DNA of 21,645 nt. Source: a virus. Made by a program: the position numbers and the translations under genes. The stretch covers positions 1 to 21,645 of the IMG/VR virus record IMGVR_UViG_3300046804_002057. One strand, 5' to 3'. Below, in pieces: positions 5,842 to 13,499 of the stretch. Numbering within the stretch: position 1 is the stretch's first letter; each line of letters begins with the position of its first letter. The notes under the pieces were generated by a model. It made no database searches. It worked only from the letters and a program-made list of their open reading frames with translations, and was not told the origin of the DNA.

Positions 5842-6058
5842 CGACGAACTGCATGGAAAAGCCGCAACCTATGCAAACAATCGCAGAGATGCTTACATTG
5901 AAAAAATGAGACAGGGTAAGGTTGAAAAGAAAACCCAAGATGAACTGCGCTGGATTTGGGTGGCTCATTACGAAGGATACAAAGAAGGGTATTGGGTGGC
6001 AACAGGCGATGACCGTTACACAACAGACCCCGCCAAACTCAAGGAGAAGAACACATGA
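5834..6058 (+). CDS. Small charged phage protein, KLKEKN tail
   Basis: A 74-aa protein from the ATG at 5834 (AAGGAGAAG upstream, provided by the repeat at 5812-5833). It overlaps the preceding gene by 8 nt. Composition is charged and aromatic: YANNRRDAYIEKMRQGKVEKKTQDELRW, then WVAHYEGYKEGYWVATGDD. It ends DPAKLKEKNT, the tail shared with neighbouring genes. No known domain. It lacks the REWVGLTDEE core but keeps the same C-terminal cassette, consistent with module shuffling. Confidence 0.65.
   Translation: MYDDELHGKAATYANNRRDAYIEKMRQGKVEKKTQDELRWIWVAHYEGYKEGYWVATGDDRYTTDPAKLKEKNT
6032..6053 (+). repeat. 22-bp gene-end/RBS repeat, copy 2
   Basis: Perfect copy of 5812-5833, again forming the end of one gene and the AAGGAGAAG ribosome site for the next, whose ATG is at 6055. 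Confidence 0.85.
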
Positions 6059-6393
6059 GCATCGAAGCAATGAAGGCCGCGCTGGAGGCGCTGGAAGATA
6101 TTTTTGGAAAAAATAAAGTTGATGTTGGGGCTATCAATGTTTTGCGCAAAGCCATCGAAGAAGCAGAGAAGCAAGAGCCGGTGGCGTGTCCTTATTGCCA
6201 TTGTTCAGCCACGCTTGGTGCTGTGTATTTTGACCAGAACTGCGCTGGATGTGTGAAGCGAATGATCCACCCACAACCCAAGCGCGAATGGGTTGGGCTG
6301 ACTGATGAGGAAGCGGCTGAATGCTGGAACTCTAGCGCGGTCACGACATGGAAAAACATTGAAGCCAAGCTGCGGGAGAAGAACGGATGCTAG
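6055..6393 (+). CDS. Modular phage protein: helical N-term, Cys cluster, REWVGLTDEE motif (2)
   Basis: A 112-aa protein with three visible parts. Residues 1-43 are an Ala/Glu-rich helical segment (MKAALEALEDIFG...AIEEAEKQEPVA). Residues 45-66 hold CPYCHC...CAGC, probably a small zinc ribbon (C45, C48, C63, C66). Residues 77-112 are REWVGLTDEE followed by an AKLREKN tail. The first and last parts recur in many small phage proteins as I remember them, in varied combinations. ATGA overlap with the previous gene and AAGGAGAAG supply the start. Function unknown. Confidence 0.7.
   Translation: MSIEAMKAALEALEDIFGKNKVDVGAINVLRKAIEEAEKQEPVACPYCHCSATLGAVYFDQNCAGCVKRMIHPQPKREWVGLTDEEAAECWNSSAVTTWKNIEAKLREKNGC
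6283..6312 (+). repeat. 30-bp direct repeat, copy 2 (REWVGLTDEE module)
   Basis: Second copy of 5719-5748, 29 of 30 bases identical, encoding REWVGLTDEE of the 112-aa protein. Confidence 0.85.
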
Positions 6394-6809
6394 TCCAACT
6401 ACTCCAACCTGATCCGATCTTGCTTGATGACCCTGTGCGCCCGAGCATTGCGCCAGAGAGTCGCGTCGGCAAATGGAGTCGCGTTTACCTGCACATCGAC
6501 GATGACGACAGAACCGTGGGTGCCGTGCTGTGTGCCGTGCAGATGGACTTCATACCAACAGAAGAAGCGCAACTGTTTCTGCCTGATTTGAGTCCGCTGC
6601 CAAAAATTGCGGTGCTGTACAGCATCTGGTCATATCGCAAGGGCGCGGGCAGCAAATTAGTGCGCGAGTATCTGAGCATGAAGAGTCCAGAAGTGACAAT
6701 GCGAATCGTCACGATGAGTCCGAAGACGACGATGGCGAGAGACTTCCATTTACGCAATGGAGCGAAGACATTGCAGGAGAACGAGGAGACGGTGAATTAT
6801 GAATACTGA
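6387..6809 (+). CDS. GNAT-family N-acetyltransferase-like protein
   Basis: A 140-aa protein of usual GNAT length. Residues 73-97 (KIAVLYSIWSYRKGAGSKLVREYL) fit GNAT motif A: a beta strand, then R-K-G-A-G-S as the acetyl-CoA pyrophosphate loop and a helix. Residues 117-129 (ARDFHLRNGAKTL) resemble motif B (AxxFYxxxGF). It would transfer an acetyl group from acetyl-CoA to an unknown amine, perhaps a host protein. GGAGAAG lies upstream of the ATG at 6387, inside the end of the preceding gene. Substrate cannot be inferred from sequence. Confidence 0.65.
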   Translation: MLVQLLQPDPILLDDPVRPSIAPESRVGKWSRVYLHIDDDDRTVGAVLCAVQMDFIPTEEAQLFLPDLSPLPKIAVLYSIWSYRKGAGSKLVREYLSMKSPEVTMRIVTMSPKTTMARDFHLRNGAKTLQENEETVNYEY

Positions 6810-6999
6810 ACAGAAAAATAAAATGAGACCAATTGATTTTGTTATGCACGACGACGACTTTGCGGACATAGAACTGATTCGTGAAGCGGTAACAAAACCA
6901 CTCAAAATTTTTGGCCAGCTTGGTGAGTATGAAATTGTTGATTATCATTACCACGAGGTGGATGAGTGCATGTTGTTAGCCATACAGAAAAAGGCGTAA
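6799..6999 (+). CDS. Small acidic protein, unknown function
   Basis: A 66-aa protein from the ATG at 6799, overlapping the GNAT-like gene by 11 nt. It is strongly acidic and His/Asp-rich: VMHDDDFADIELIREAV and YEIVDYHYHEVDECMLLAI. The His/Asp clusters might bind metal, but no known motif was recognised. The local DNA is visibly more AT-rich than the surrounding genes. Confidence 0.55.
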   Translation: MNTEQKNKMRPIDFVMHDDDFADIELIREAVTKPLKIFGQLGEYEIVDYHYHEVDECMLLAIQKKA

Positions 7000-7178
7000 T
7001 GATGGACTACTCAGAACTGCTGTTGAACATTCAAAAAGACCACCGGCGATGCTATGAAGCGTTGCTCAAACGGGATTGGGAAAAAGCCGCATACTTTGCA
7101 GATGCGATCCAATTACAAGCGGCGGCGTTGGAATCCTTTTGCAAGGAAAGGGAAAGCAATGAACGAAATGTGGGCTGA
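6999..7178 (+). CDS. Small helical protein, unknown function
   Basis: A 59-aa protein. The stop of the previous gene and this start overlap (TAATGATG), so either ATG 6999 or 7002 may be used. The sequence MMDYSELLLNIQKDHRRCYEALLKRDWEKAAYFADAIQLQAAALESF should form one or two helices. It is similar in pattern to the 54-aa product at 5406-5570 (RDWxGVADAAMDI versus RDWEKAAYFADAI). Function unknown. Confidence 0.55.
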   Translation: MMDYSELLLNIQKDHRRCYEALLKRDWEKAAYFADAIQLQAAALESFCKERESNERNVG

Positions 7179-7395
7179 CATCACCGATGACGGCGAACCC
7201 ATGATCGACTGGGATGAGGCCGTCCAGAAGGCATTGCTGTTCGATGGCGGGGATCGTGAGTATGACGCCGCCCTCGGGAAGATCTTGGTTCAGGTGCAGC
7301 GCGAAGCCTTCGAGATTGGCTTCCGGGAGGGCGTGGCATCCAAGGGGCCGATCATGCAGATGACCGCCCTGACCTTCACCGGGGGTACCGCATGA
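7159..7395 (+). CDS. Small acidic phage protein, unknown function
   Basis: A 78-aa protein from the ATG at 7159 (AAAGGGAAAG upstream); ATG 7168 is an alternative. The first half is acidic (MWADITDDGEPMIDWDEAVQKALLFDGGDREYDAALG), then comes a helix with a phage-typical pattern (QREAFEIGFREGV). No catalytic motif was seen. It overlaps the preceding gene by 20 nt and couples to the next by an ATGA overlap. Confidence 0.6.
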   Translation: MNEMWADITDDGEPMIDWDEAVQKALLFDGGDREYDAALGKILVQVQREAFEIGFREGVASKGPIMQMTALTFTGGTA

Positions 7396-7583
7396 CCACC
7401 CAAGAGATGGAGGACATGGTCAAGCAGGTCTTCTTCTACTGCGAGACCGAACGGATTGATCCCAAGGGACTCTACCCGGACGGCAACCTCAACCTGCTGG
7501 AGTTCTCAGCCAAGCTGATTGCCGTCTGGGAGCATCGGAAGAAGGCTACTGAACTCGACCGCGCAGCATCTGACGCGACATAG
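7392..7583 (+). CDS. Small protein, last gene of the rightward operon
   Basis: A 63-aa protein starting at the ATG at 7392 (ATGA overlap). Sequence MTTQEMEDMVKQVFFYCETERIDPKG...LNLLEFSAKLIAVWEHRKKATEL suggests a compact helical protein. No known motif. Its 3' end overlaps by 38 bp the 3' end of the 316-aa gene on the other strand, so the two operons converge with no space for a separate terminator. No strong hairpin with a T-run was seen nearby. Confidence 0.6.
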   Translation: MTTQEMEDMVKQVFFYCETERIDPKGLYPDGNLNLLEFSAKLIAVWEHRKKATELDRAASDAT

Positions 7584-8496
7584 CATCAATCAGCTCTTGC
7601 CGGGTTGGTTGGCGCTCCATACCCGTTTTGAGCGGGAACAAGCGTTCCAGCAGGTCTGCCCCGGCAGGAGCCATCGCCCGGCCAACGTATGGGGCTGCAG
7701 CAAGCGCCGCGCCGGGGATCTGGAAGGCAGGCACACCGGAGGCCATCATCGCCCCGCCAGTGGCCGATAATCCGCTCAGAGCGGCATCAATGCCGGTCTG
7801 TTCCGCCCCAGTGGCAGCCTGATGGCCGGCAAACGCACCAGCCAGCGGCCCAATGATCCTGTTTGGCCCAAAGAACCGCGAGGCGGCTCCCAGAGCGCCC
7901 ATTGCTTGCGATCCCATAGACGGAGGACGAGGAGGCGGATTCTCTCTGCGAAGAGCTTCTGCCTCAATCTGGCCAAGATTTGTGCGTACATCCGGCACCA
8001 CCGCCAGCCCGGAACGCATCAGCACCTCACCCGGCTGCAGGGTTTTTTGCATCTGTTGGTTTGCGGCTGCATGCGAGACATCTCGACCGCCGGGGCCGCC
8101 AATGTGGATCGCCCATCGATCACCGGCTGTGGTTGGCCCGCGCTCCATGATTCTGGCGGCAGTCGCTCCAGCAGGCTGGGCACTCGGACGCATCTGGACG
8201 GCTTCGGCCGCTTGCTTGGCCAGCAGATCCGTTCTGGCCTTGGCCTCCGCCGCCCGGATAGCGTTCAGCGTCCGCGCTCCACGGACTGCCGGAACAGTGC
8301 CAACAGCAGCGCCAACTATCGCCGCATCTCTCGGGCTGAATGAGATGGTTCCTTCCTGCTCGTCCGCCTTTGCTGCAGGCGCAGAGCGAGGTTGATCGCG
8401 GAAGATCGGATCAATTGCTTCCAGCGCATCAGTAGATACCGAACTCTGCTTGTCAGAGAAGATCGGATCGAGGTCTTCCAGTCTGTTTTCGGCCAT
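7546..8496 (-). CDS. Putative internal virion/ejection protein, Ala/Gly-rich
   Basis: A 316-aa protein, last gene of the leftward tail operon. The N-terminus carries a repeated short motif: LEDLDPIFSDK (residues 6-16) and LEAIDPIFRDQ (25-35). Several hydrophobic Ala/Gly stretches follow (RDAAIVGAAVGTVPAV; IIGPLAGAFAGH; ATGGAMMASGVPAF...AALAAAPYVG), which may associate with or cross a membrane. The position after the hub and together with three other low-complexity proteins fits the P22/T7-style internal or ejection proteins. No lysozyme or transglycosylase residues are seen. No ribosome site is visible; it is probably coupled to the gene ending 2 nt upstream. Confidence 0.6.
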   Translation of the reverse strand: MAENRLEDLDPIFSDKQSSVSTDALEAIDPIFRDQPRSAPAAKADEQEGTISFSPRDAAIVGAAVGTVPAVRGARTLNAIRAAEAKARTDLLAKQAAEAVQMRPSAQPAGATAARIMERGPTTAGDRWAIHIGGPGGRDVSHAAANQQMQKTLQPGEVLMRSGLAVVPDVRTNLGQIEAEALRRENPPPRPPSMGSQAMGALGAASRFFGPNRIIGPLAGAFAGHQAATGAEQTGIDAALSGLSATGGAMMASGVPAFQIPGAALAAAPYVGRAMAPAGADLLERLFPLKTGMERQPTRQELIDAMSRQMLRGRVQ

Positions 8497-8498
8497 GA

Positions 8499-10217
8499 TC
8501 AGGGACTTATGATGTTGGAGATTGCGCGGCCAATTGTTCCGCTGATGTCATTCGATGCAGGTCTTTCTTGCCTGACAGACGAAGGATTGAATGGCGCGTA
8601 CTTGTTGACAAACTGACCGTAGTAGTCGTTGTACTGATTCACGATACGCTGATACTCGGGCGAGTTAAAGAACTGCGTGCGTCGCTCAGGAGGCAGCGAG
8701 CTGTAGGCTTGGTATGTCTGCTCGCGCTCTTTGTTGCCCAAGATGTTAAGTCTCGTCCAGTATTCAATCGCCTTGCTGGAGTCAGCCACGCTGGCCATCG
8801 GCGCACCCATCAGTTGTGCATCGAAGTTGGATACCTGCGATCCCAACACGCCCTTGTTGGCTCGCGCATTCAGCAAGAACTGTTCGCCAAGGATCTGCGT
8901 GGCTCTGGTCAGCATCGGACGAAGATTCTCCGGCACCTTCAGCGCCTGAACGAACTTGTCCGCCGGCAGACTGAATGAGCCACCGGGGATTCGCACGCCC
9001 TCTTGTGCCGCGTTGTAGATGGCCGAGATCACGCCCTGCTTTTGCAACAGGCCGAATATGTCGGTGCCACCGGCTTTGACATTCTCTTCGTTCTGTTTGA
9101 GCAGAGTCATCAACTCGCGCAGGCTTCTGTCACGCGCCGAAGTCACCGCAGGGTTGGCGGCCATGACCGCTTCACGCAACGGCTTGACCTCGGCCTCGGA
9201 TTCCTTGATCCGCCCAGCCCGAAGCTCTGCTTGCGTGGCCAAGGGAAGGTTTTGCTCTTCGGCACTCGTCTCGCCAGCCGGTGCGGCAGGTCTTGCGGCG
9301 GGTGCGCCTTGGCTTGGCCTGACACTGACCGTGAACTTCTGATCCGTGCCACGCAATTGGTTGGCAAGCGCCTGAGCCTGCTCATCGGTATCCACGACAT
9401 ATCGGTTGACGCCGTCAGCGCCAAACTCCGGTTCAGCAGGAGCTGCAGGGGTCGCAGGAGTCTGCCCAGTCACTGGGCCGCCAGCCGGCAGGTACTTGGT
9501 CACAGCCGGGCCATACTTGGCCATCAGCTCGGCCACACCCATGCCAGCTTTGAAGTCTTCACGAACCAGCTTGGCTCGCTCGATGTCCATGTTGTAGGCG
9601 TTCTTCAGCCCCTCGGCCATCTTCGGGCTGACTTGCTGCACTCGCATGTACAGCTCAGGAGTGATCTTGGATACATCGCCACCGGGCACAGTGCCAGAAG
9701 ACAGAGACTGCGCTGCAGCCTCGGGCGTGGTTCCAAATATCTGCGAGATCATCTTGAGTGCCTGAGCTTCCTTGGCAAGCTCTACACCTTTCTCGGCCAT
9801 GCCAAGCTGGCTTTGAACCATTTCAAGGCGCATCTTGGCCAACTGCTGGGCAGCGGCATCTTGTCTCGCTTGTTGACCTTGCAACTCGCCAACAGCATTG
9901 CCAAATGCCACGCCAAACTGTCCAGTCGGATTGGGCGCAAGCAGACCACGCGAGATTGCAAACAGCGTATCCGATGCGTTGGGCTTGGAACGCTCTTCCA
10001 GCGAACGAAGCAGATCTGCCTGCACACGGCGCAGATTGTTCATCTCGGCGTACACATTCTGCCGAGCTGCCTCGGGTGAATCAGGCATCGTGATCTGTTG
10101 GACTTCTTCACGAGCAGGCACAGCGGAAAGGCCGCTTTGTGAGGGAGTAGAGTCAATCGCTGAGCCAACCATGCGACCTAGCGCGCCACCAACAAAGGAG
10201 GGGAGAATGTCAGCCAT
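8499..10217 (-). CDS. Putative internal virion/ejection protein, helical
   Basis: A 572-aa protein with a good ribosome site (GGAGGAAT) before the ATG at 10217. The N-terminal 20 residues are Gly-rich (MADILPSFVGGALGRMVGSA). Residues about 45-200 are Gln/Ala/Met-rich and probably helical or coiled. A Pro/Ala linker follows (about 245-320), then a folded-looking C-terminal domain (about 350-550). This architecture and position resemble phage ejection or internal core proteins, but no catalytic motif is recognised. Function is inferred from the neighbourhood, not from homology. Confidence 0.6.
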   Translation of the reverse strand: MADILPSFVGGALGRMVGSAIDSTPSQSGLSAVPAREEVQQITMPDSPEAARQNVYAEMNNLRRVQADLLRSLEERSKPNASDTLFAISRGLLAPNPTGQFGVAFGNAVGELQGQQARQDAAAQQLAKMRLEMVQSQLGMAEKGVELAKEAQALKMISQIFGTTPEAAAQSLSSGTVPGGDVSKITPELYMRVQQVSPKMAEGLKNAYNMDIERAKLVREDFKAGMGVAELMAKYGPAVTKYLPAGGPVTGQTPATPAAPAEPEFGADGVNRYVVDTDEQAQALANQLRGTDQKFTVSVRPSQGAPAARPAAPAGETSAEEQNLPLATQAELRAGRIKESEAEVKPLREAVMAANPAVTSARDRSLRELMTLLKQNEENVKAGGTDIFGLLQKQGVISAIYNAAQEGVRIPGGSFSLPADKFVQALKVPENLRPMLTRATQILGEQFLLNARANKGVLGSQVSNFDAQLMGAPMASVADSSKAIEYWTRLNILGNKEREQTYQAYSSLPPERRTQFFNSPEYQRIVNQYNDYYGQFVNKYAPFNPSSVRQERPASNDISGTIGRAISNIISP

Positions 10218-10220
10218 AAC

Positions 10221-11351
10221 TTATTCCTCCATCCAATTAGTATCCTGAGTGCCTGCGTCCCCGGTAAAGGTATAGGCACCTATTTGATCTTGATATGGAA
10301 CTCCAGTCGAATCGACATATTGACCGCTCTGCGGATCGAAATAAATTCCTTCCCCTGAAGAGTTGACTCCAGCAAATTGATAATCTGCAGAAGTGTCAGC
10401 CGGCCCGGTTGTTACTATTGATCCAGCGTCAGTTCCACCAGTAATGCCAAGAATCTTTCCAATATCCTTGATGCCTTCAGTAATGCCCTTGTACGGAGCA
10501 ACGCCACCTTGTCCCGGAGTGAAGAGAGCGCCAGCGCCAGCGGTAAGACCACCCAACAATTCGGCAGGCGACTTGGCATACGCGCCCGGCATCGGGCCAG
10601 TGTACTGTTGCGTGGTTGATGTCGGCACCGTGTAACCCTTGATCAGTTGCGACACTTGACCCAAGGCGCTCATCGGATAGTTCAGCTTGGCCTGTTCTAG
10701 CGCCTGCTGTTGCGCGCCGAGCTTGTTCAGAATATCCAGACCACCAGTGCCTTGCGTGTATTGCTGTCCAGACAGTTGTCCAAGCTGTTGAGCTGCCTGC
10801 AGATCCAGCGTCTGCTGAGCCTGCGCTGCTTTCAGGGCAGCATCAAACCCGCCAGCCAAAGTCTGCGCTTGACGACCCAGCACATCGCGGTTGGCTTCAC
10901 GCGCCAGATTGCCATAGACATTCATGCCGCGAGTCGAGCCGAACTGACCCGACCCCACAGCTCCGGCCGTTGCACCGGGAGCAATCTTGTTCTCCCATTC
11001 CTGCTGACCCAATCGCCCAATCTCACCCACCACCTGCTCGGTGTAAGGGTTCATGTACTGACTGATCATGCTCATGGTCGGCGTATTGGCCACATTCGTT
11101 GCCGTGCCAACCGCAGTTCCAAGAGCGCCTTGGCCAGCTCCTACAGCCCCCGGAGCTTGCTGGAAGACTTGCTTTTGCAGGTCAGAAAAACCGGCAACGC
11201 CGCCTTGTTCAACGGCTTGCTGCCCGGCTCCTGCCAGTCCGCTCAGGAAGTTGTTGTACCAAGCCGGCGCAGTGGTGGTGGTGGCCGTTGTAGTCTTGAC
11301 ATCAGGAGCCGCCGCTCCTTGCCAAAAACCGGGTTGTGCTGGATCAGCCAT
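10221..11351 (-). CDS. Putative virion structural/ejection protein, Gln/Ala/Gly-rich
   Basis: A 376-aa protein. The central region has MSQYMNPYTEQVVGEIGRLG-like and SGQFGSTRGMNVYGNLAREANRD stretches, a pattern I remember from uncharacterised structural proteins of environmental podoviruses. It is followed by Gln/Ala repeats (AAQAQQTLDLQAAQQLGQL). The C-terminus is Gly/Thr/Asp-rich. It overlaps the 570-aa gene by 8 nt. No enzymatic motif. Likely packaged or part of the ejection apparatus; confidence in the precise role is low. Confidence 0.55.
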   Translation of the reverse strand: MADPAQPGFWQGAAAPDVKTTTATTTTAPAWYNNFLSGLAGAGQQAVEQGGVAGFSDLQKQVFQQAPGAVGAGQGALGTAVGTATNVANTPTMSMISQYMNPYTEQVVGEIGRLGQQEWENKIAPGATAGAVGSGQFGSTRGMNVYGNLAREANRDVLGRQAQTLAGGFDAALKAAQAQQTLDLQAAQQLGQLSGQQYTQGTGGLDILNKLGAQQQALEQAKLNYPMSALGQVSQLIKGYTVPTSTTQQYTGPMPGAYAKSPAELLGGLTAGAGALFTPGQGGVAPYKGITEGIKDIGKILGITGGTDAGSIVTTGPADTSADYQFAGVNSSGEGIYFDPQSGQYVDSTGVPYQDQIGAYTFTGDAGTQDTNWMEE

Positions 11352-13056
11352 GTTTTTTCCTCGCCATCTTCAAGTATTCCAACGGACTCTTCGCCGCCGG
11401 AGGGATTTTGTTCACCGGAGCCGAACGCTTGTGCTGCCGAATCTCTTCACGAAACTTGTCCAGAATCTGCGCTCCAGCCTTGGACGATCCATCGCCCAAC
11501 TGCGCCACCGTATCCGCGTCGATCACATACTCGCCATCAGCCAACATGGTCGGGATGTCATCTGACTGCCCTGTGCCCGGCCCATTCACCGCGAAGCCGC
11601 GCTTCATGTGACGCCGGTACAGCCTGTTCTCCGGCCCCGGAACCAGATCCACCGCACCACCTATTGCATAGCCCCGCGCCAGTATCAATCGCTGCAGGGC
11701 GGGATCAATGGCCGTATTTTGATCTGTTAAGCCGCCGGAGACAAGGCTGGCCTGCTCATCCGTCAATCCGGAAAACAGCGGGCTAACTTGCTGATCCGTC
11801 GGCATGGTGCTGCTCAACAGGTTCGGAGCCAACATCGGACGGGCAAACGGATTGCCATACCGGATCGGCGTATTGGTCAGGCCGCTCTCTTCGCCAAGAA
11901 TCTGGCCAAACTGCGGAGCTGCACTCTGATCCGTCGGAGCAACTTTTTGCACCATGCCTACCGGAAGACCTCCGCCAGTCGGCGTTCCAAGCGTGCTTGT
12001 AGCGGCCGTAGGAAGCCCTGTAGGCGTGCCGGCGGTCGGCCTGACAGATATGGGCGACGCAGCCTGTCTCTGAGGCGCTGTGGGCGATCCTGTGAGCGCC
12101 TGACCCACTTGGCCGCTGAGGTAATTGGTGGCCGACTCAGCCGCCGGCTTTGCCCAGTCTGGCAGCTCGTTCGACAGCGTGCTCAGAGCGCCTTGCGCTG
12201 CTGCGGTTCCAAGGAATCCTTCAACGCTCGGGGTCTGACCTTTGAGCGCCGAGGTCGTGGCGTAGCTGGCAAGCCGCCCGGCCAACTTGGAGTCGGTCAG
12301 ATCAGTCGTGACCATTCCAGTAGCAGCACCAGCGCCAGAGATCAGGGCGTTCTGAATCGTGTCTTCCAGCGACTTGCCGGTCAGACCGGATCGCATCGCG
12401 CTGGTGACGATATTATTGACAACCGGGTTCTGCAGAGCCTCAACCATTTCTGCCGGGGCACCCAAGGCATCGGCCAGATAGGCCAAGCCCGGCTTCAGTT
12501 TTCCAGTTGGGATGCCTCCAGATTCGCCCGGAAGAATGTTTTGCTGAAGCGGAGACTCTGGGAGTGCTGGAGCCTGCGGAGTAGCAGGAGCCTCTGGCAA
12601 TCCAGTGGTGGTTTCCGGAAACGCGCTTTCCAGCGGCCCCGGAATGTCAATCGGCGCAGACGCTACCTGTGAAGGGGTAAGGCTTGGCACAAGCTCTTCT
12701 GCAGTCACTTCCGGCACAACAGAAGCCTCCGCGCCCTGCTCGGCAACGCTTATTGCCTCCTCCAGACTCATCGGCTCCGGAGGCGGAACCAAGCCTTGGC
12801 TCATCTCGGTGAGGACAGCCTCCGGCGCTGCAGCAGTGGCAGCTGCAACCTCAGTTGCGGCCTCGGCGGCAGGAAGCACTGATTCTGCAAGTGATGCGGT
12901 AACTGCGCCAGCCCCAGCAACTTCTCCAGCAATAGCGCCTAATGCAGCCCCGGCAAGCTCTTCTTCAAAAAAACTTGTTGCTACTGCAGATGCAACGGTT
13001 TCAATCGCAACATCTGCAACGAGTGCTTCGGCAACAAATGCGGCAACGACGGCCAT
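11344..13056 (-). CDS. Large Ala/Pro-rich virion-associated protein with C-terminal SDDIPxxLxDGEYVI domain
   Basis: A 570-aa protein. The first 100 residues are extremely Ala/Val/Glu-rich with hydrophobic stretches. The middle is Pro/Thr/Gly linker (about 325-400). From residue 494 a recognisable phage module appears: GTGQSDDIPTMLADGEYVIDADTV, then a Lys/Arg tail. This SDxIPxxLSxGEYVI module is found at the C-termini of several phage tail and virion proteins; its job is not known to me. The start at 13056 has GAGGGAGAAC upstream, and its ATG overlaps the previous stop (TAATG). Probably an ejected or internal structural protein. Confidence 0.6.
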   Translation of the reverse strand: MAVVAAFVAEALVADVAIETVASAVATSFFEEELAGAALGAIAGEVAGAGAVTASLAESVLPAAEAATEVAAATAAAPEAVLTEMSQGLVPPPEPMSLEEAISVAEQGAEASVVPEVTAEELVPSLTPSQVASAPIDIPGPLESAFPETTTGLPEAPATPQAPALPESPLQQNILPGESGGIPTGKLKPGLAYLADALGAPAEMVEALQNPVVNNIVTSAMRSGLTGKSLEDTIQNALISGAGAATGMVTTDLTDSKLAGRLASYATTSALKGQTPSVEGFLGTAAAQGALSTLSNELPDWAKPAAESATNYLSGQVGQALTGSPTAPQRQAASPISVRPTAGTPTGLPTAATSTLGTPTGGGLPVGMVQKVAPTDQSAAPQFGQILGEESGLTNTPIRYGNPFARPMLAPNLLSSTMPTDQQVSPLFSGLTDEQASLVSGGLTDQNTAIDPALQRLILARGYAIGGAVDLVPGPENRLYRRHMKRGFAVNGPGTGQSDDIPTMLADGEYVIDADTVAQLGDGSSKAGAQILDKFREEIRQHKRSAPVNKIPPAAKSPLEYLKMARKKHG

Positions 13057-13496
13057 TATTGTTCTCCCTCACGACGAGGCCCAAGCATCACGGTGACGTT
13101 GTAGACGCCATTCGCTTTCTTAACTTGATACCCCATATCTGGCGGCTGATCTTTGCCGATATAACGGAAAATTGATAGCAGGGTGGGATCTTCAAACTGC
13201 GTTACCAAGACATCAAAACCAATGTCATAGGCTTCACGAGTAAATTCCACGCTGCTCTGAAGATAATTCCTTGGCGTGTCAGCATTCAAGGCGCGAAAGA
13301 ATCCCATGCGATTTTTGCCCTTGTGAATGACAAACAAAGTGTTGCCAAACCGAAGCAGAATCGCATCCGGCATCTGGCATTCCTTGGTTATCGAAGCTAG
13401 CACCGCAGAGGGCGGATACTTCGACTTGGTTTCCTCTGCCGCGATCCGGATGATTTCCGGAACAGACAGCTCTCGTTCTTGGCTATCGACAACCAT
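13056..13496 (-). CDS. Conserved-looking phage protein, possible GNAT fold
   Basis: A 146-aa protein. Residues 47-75 (LLRFGNTLFVIHKGKNRMGFFRALNADTP) read as paired beta strands. Then come a helix (NYLQSSVEFTREAYDIGFD) and a strand-helix (VLVTQFEDPTLLSIFRYIGK) ending MGYQVKKANGVYNVTVML. This strand/helix order and length resemble the GNAT-like protein found near tail genes of other podoviruses, but the R/QxxGxG/A loop of acetyl-CoA binders is missing. It lies 3 nt after the KAS gene, so a link to acyl chemistry is possible. AGGTG precedes the ATG at 13496. Enzyme function is not shown. Confidence 0.5.
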   Translation of the reverse strand: MVVDSQERELSVPEIIRIAAEETKSKYPPSAVLASITKECQMPDAILLRFGNTLFVIHKGKNRMGFFRALNADTPRNYLQSSVEFTREAYDIGFDVLVTQFEDPTLLSIFRYIGKDQPPDMGYQVKKANGVYNVTVMLGPRREGEQ

Positions 13497-13499
13497 GTG

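Noticed and set aside
9003-10079. Long plus-strand open frame (358 codons) opposite the 572-aa gene
   Set aside because: Arg/Ser/Leu/His-rich translation typical of antisense to an Ala/Gln-rich gene, no ribosome site, and the minus-strand frame has a good start and coupled neighbours.
10710-12672. Two long plus-strand open frames opposite the 376-aa and 570-aa genes
   Set aside because: They are shadows of GC-rich minus-strand genes; composition is Ser/Arg/Pro-rich without any domain pattern.
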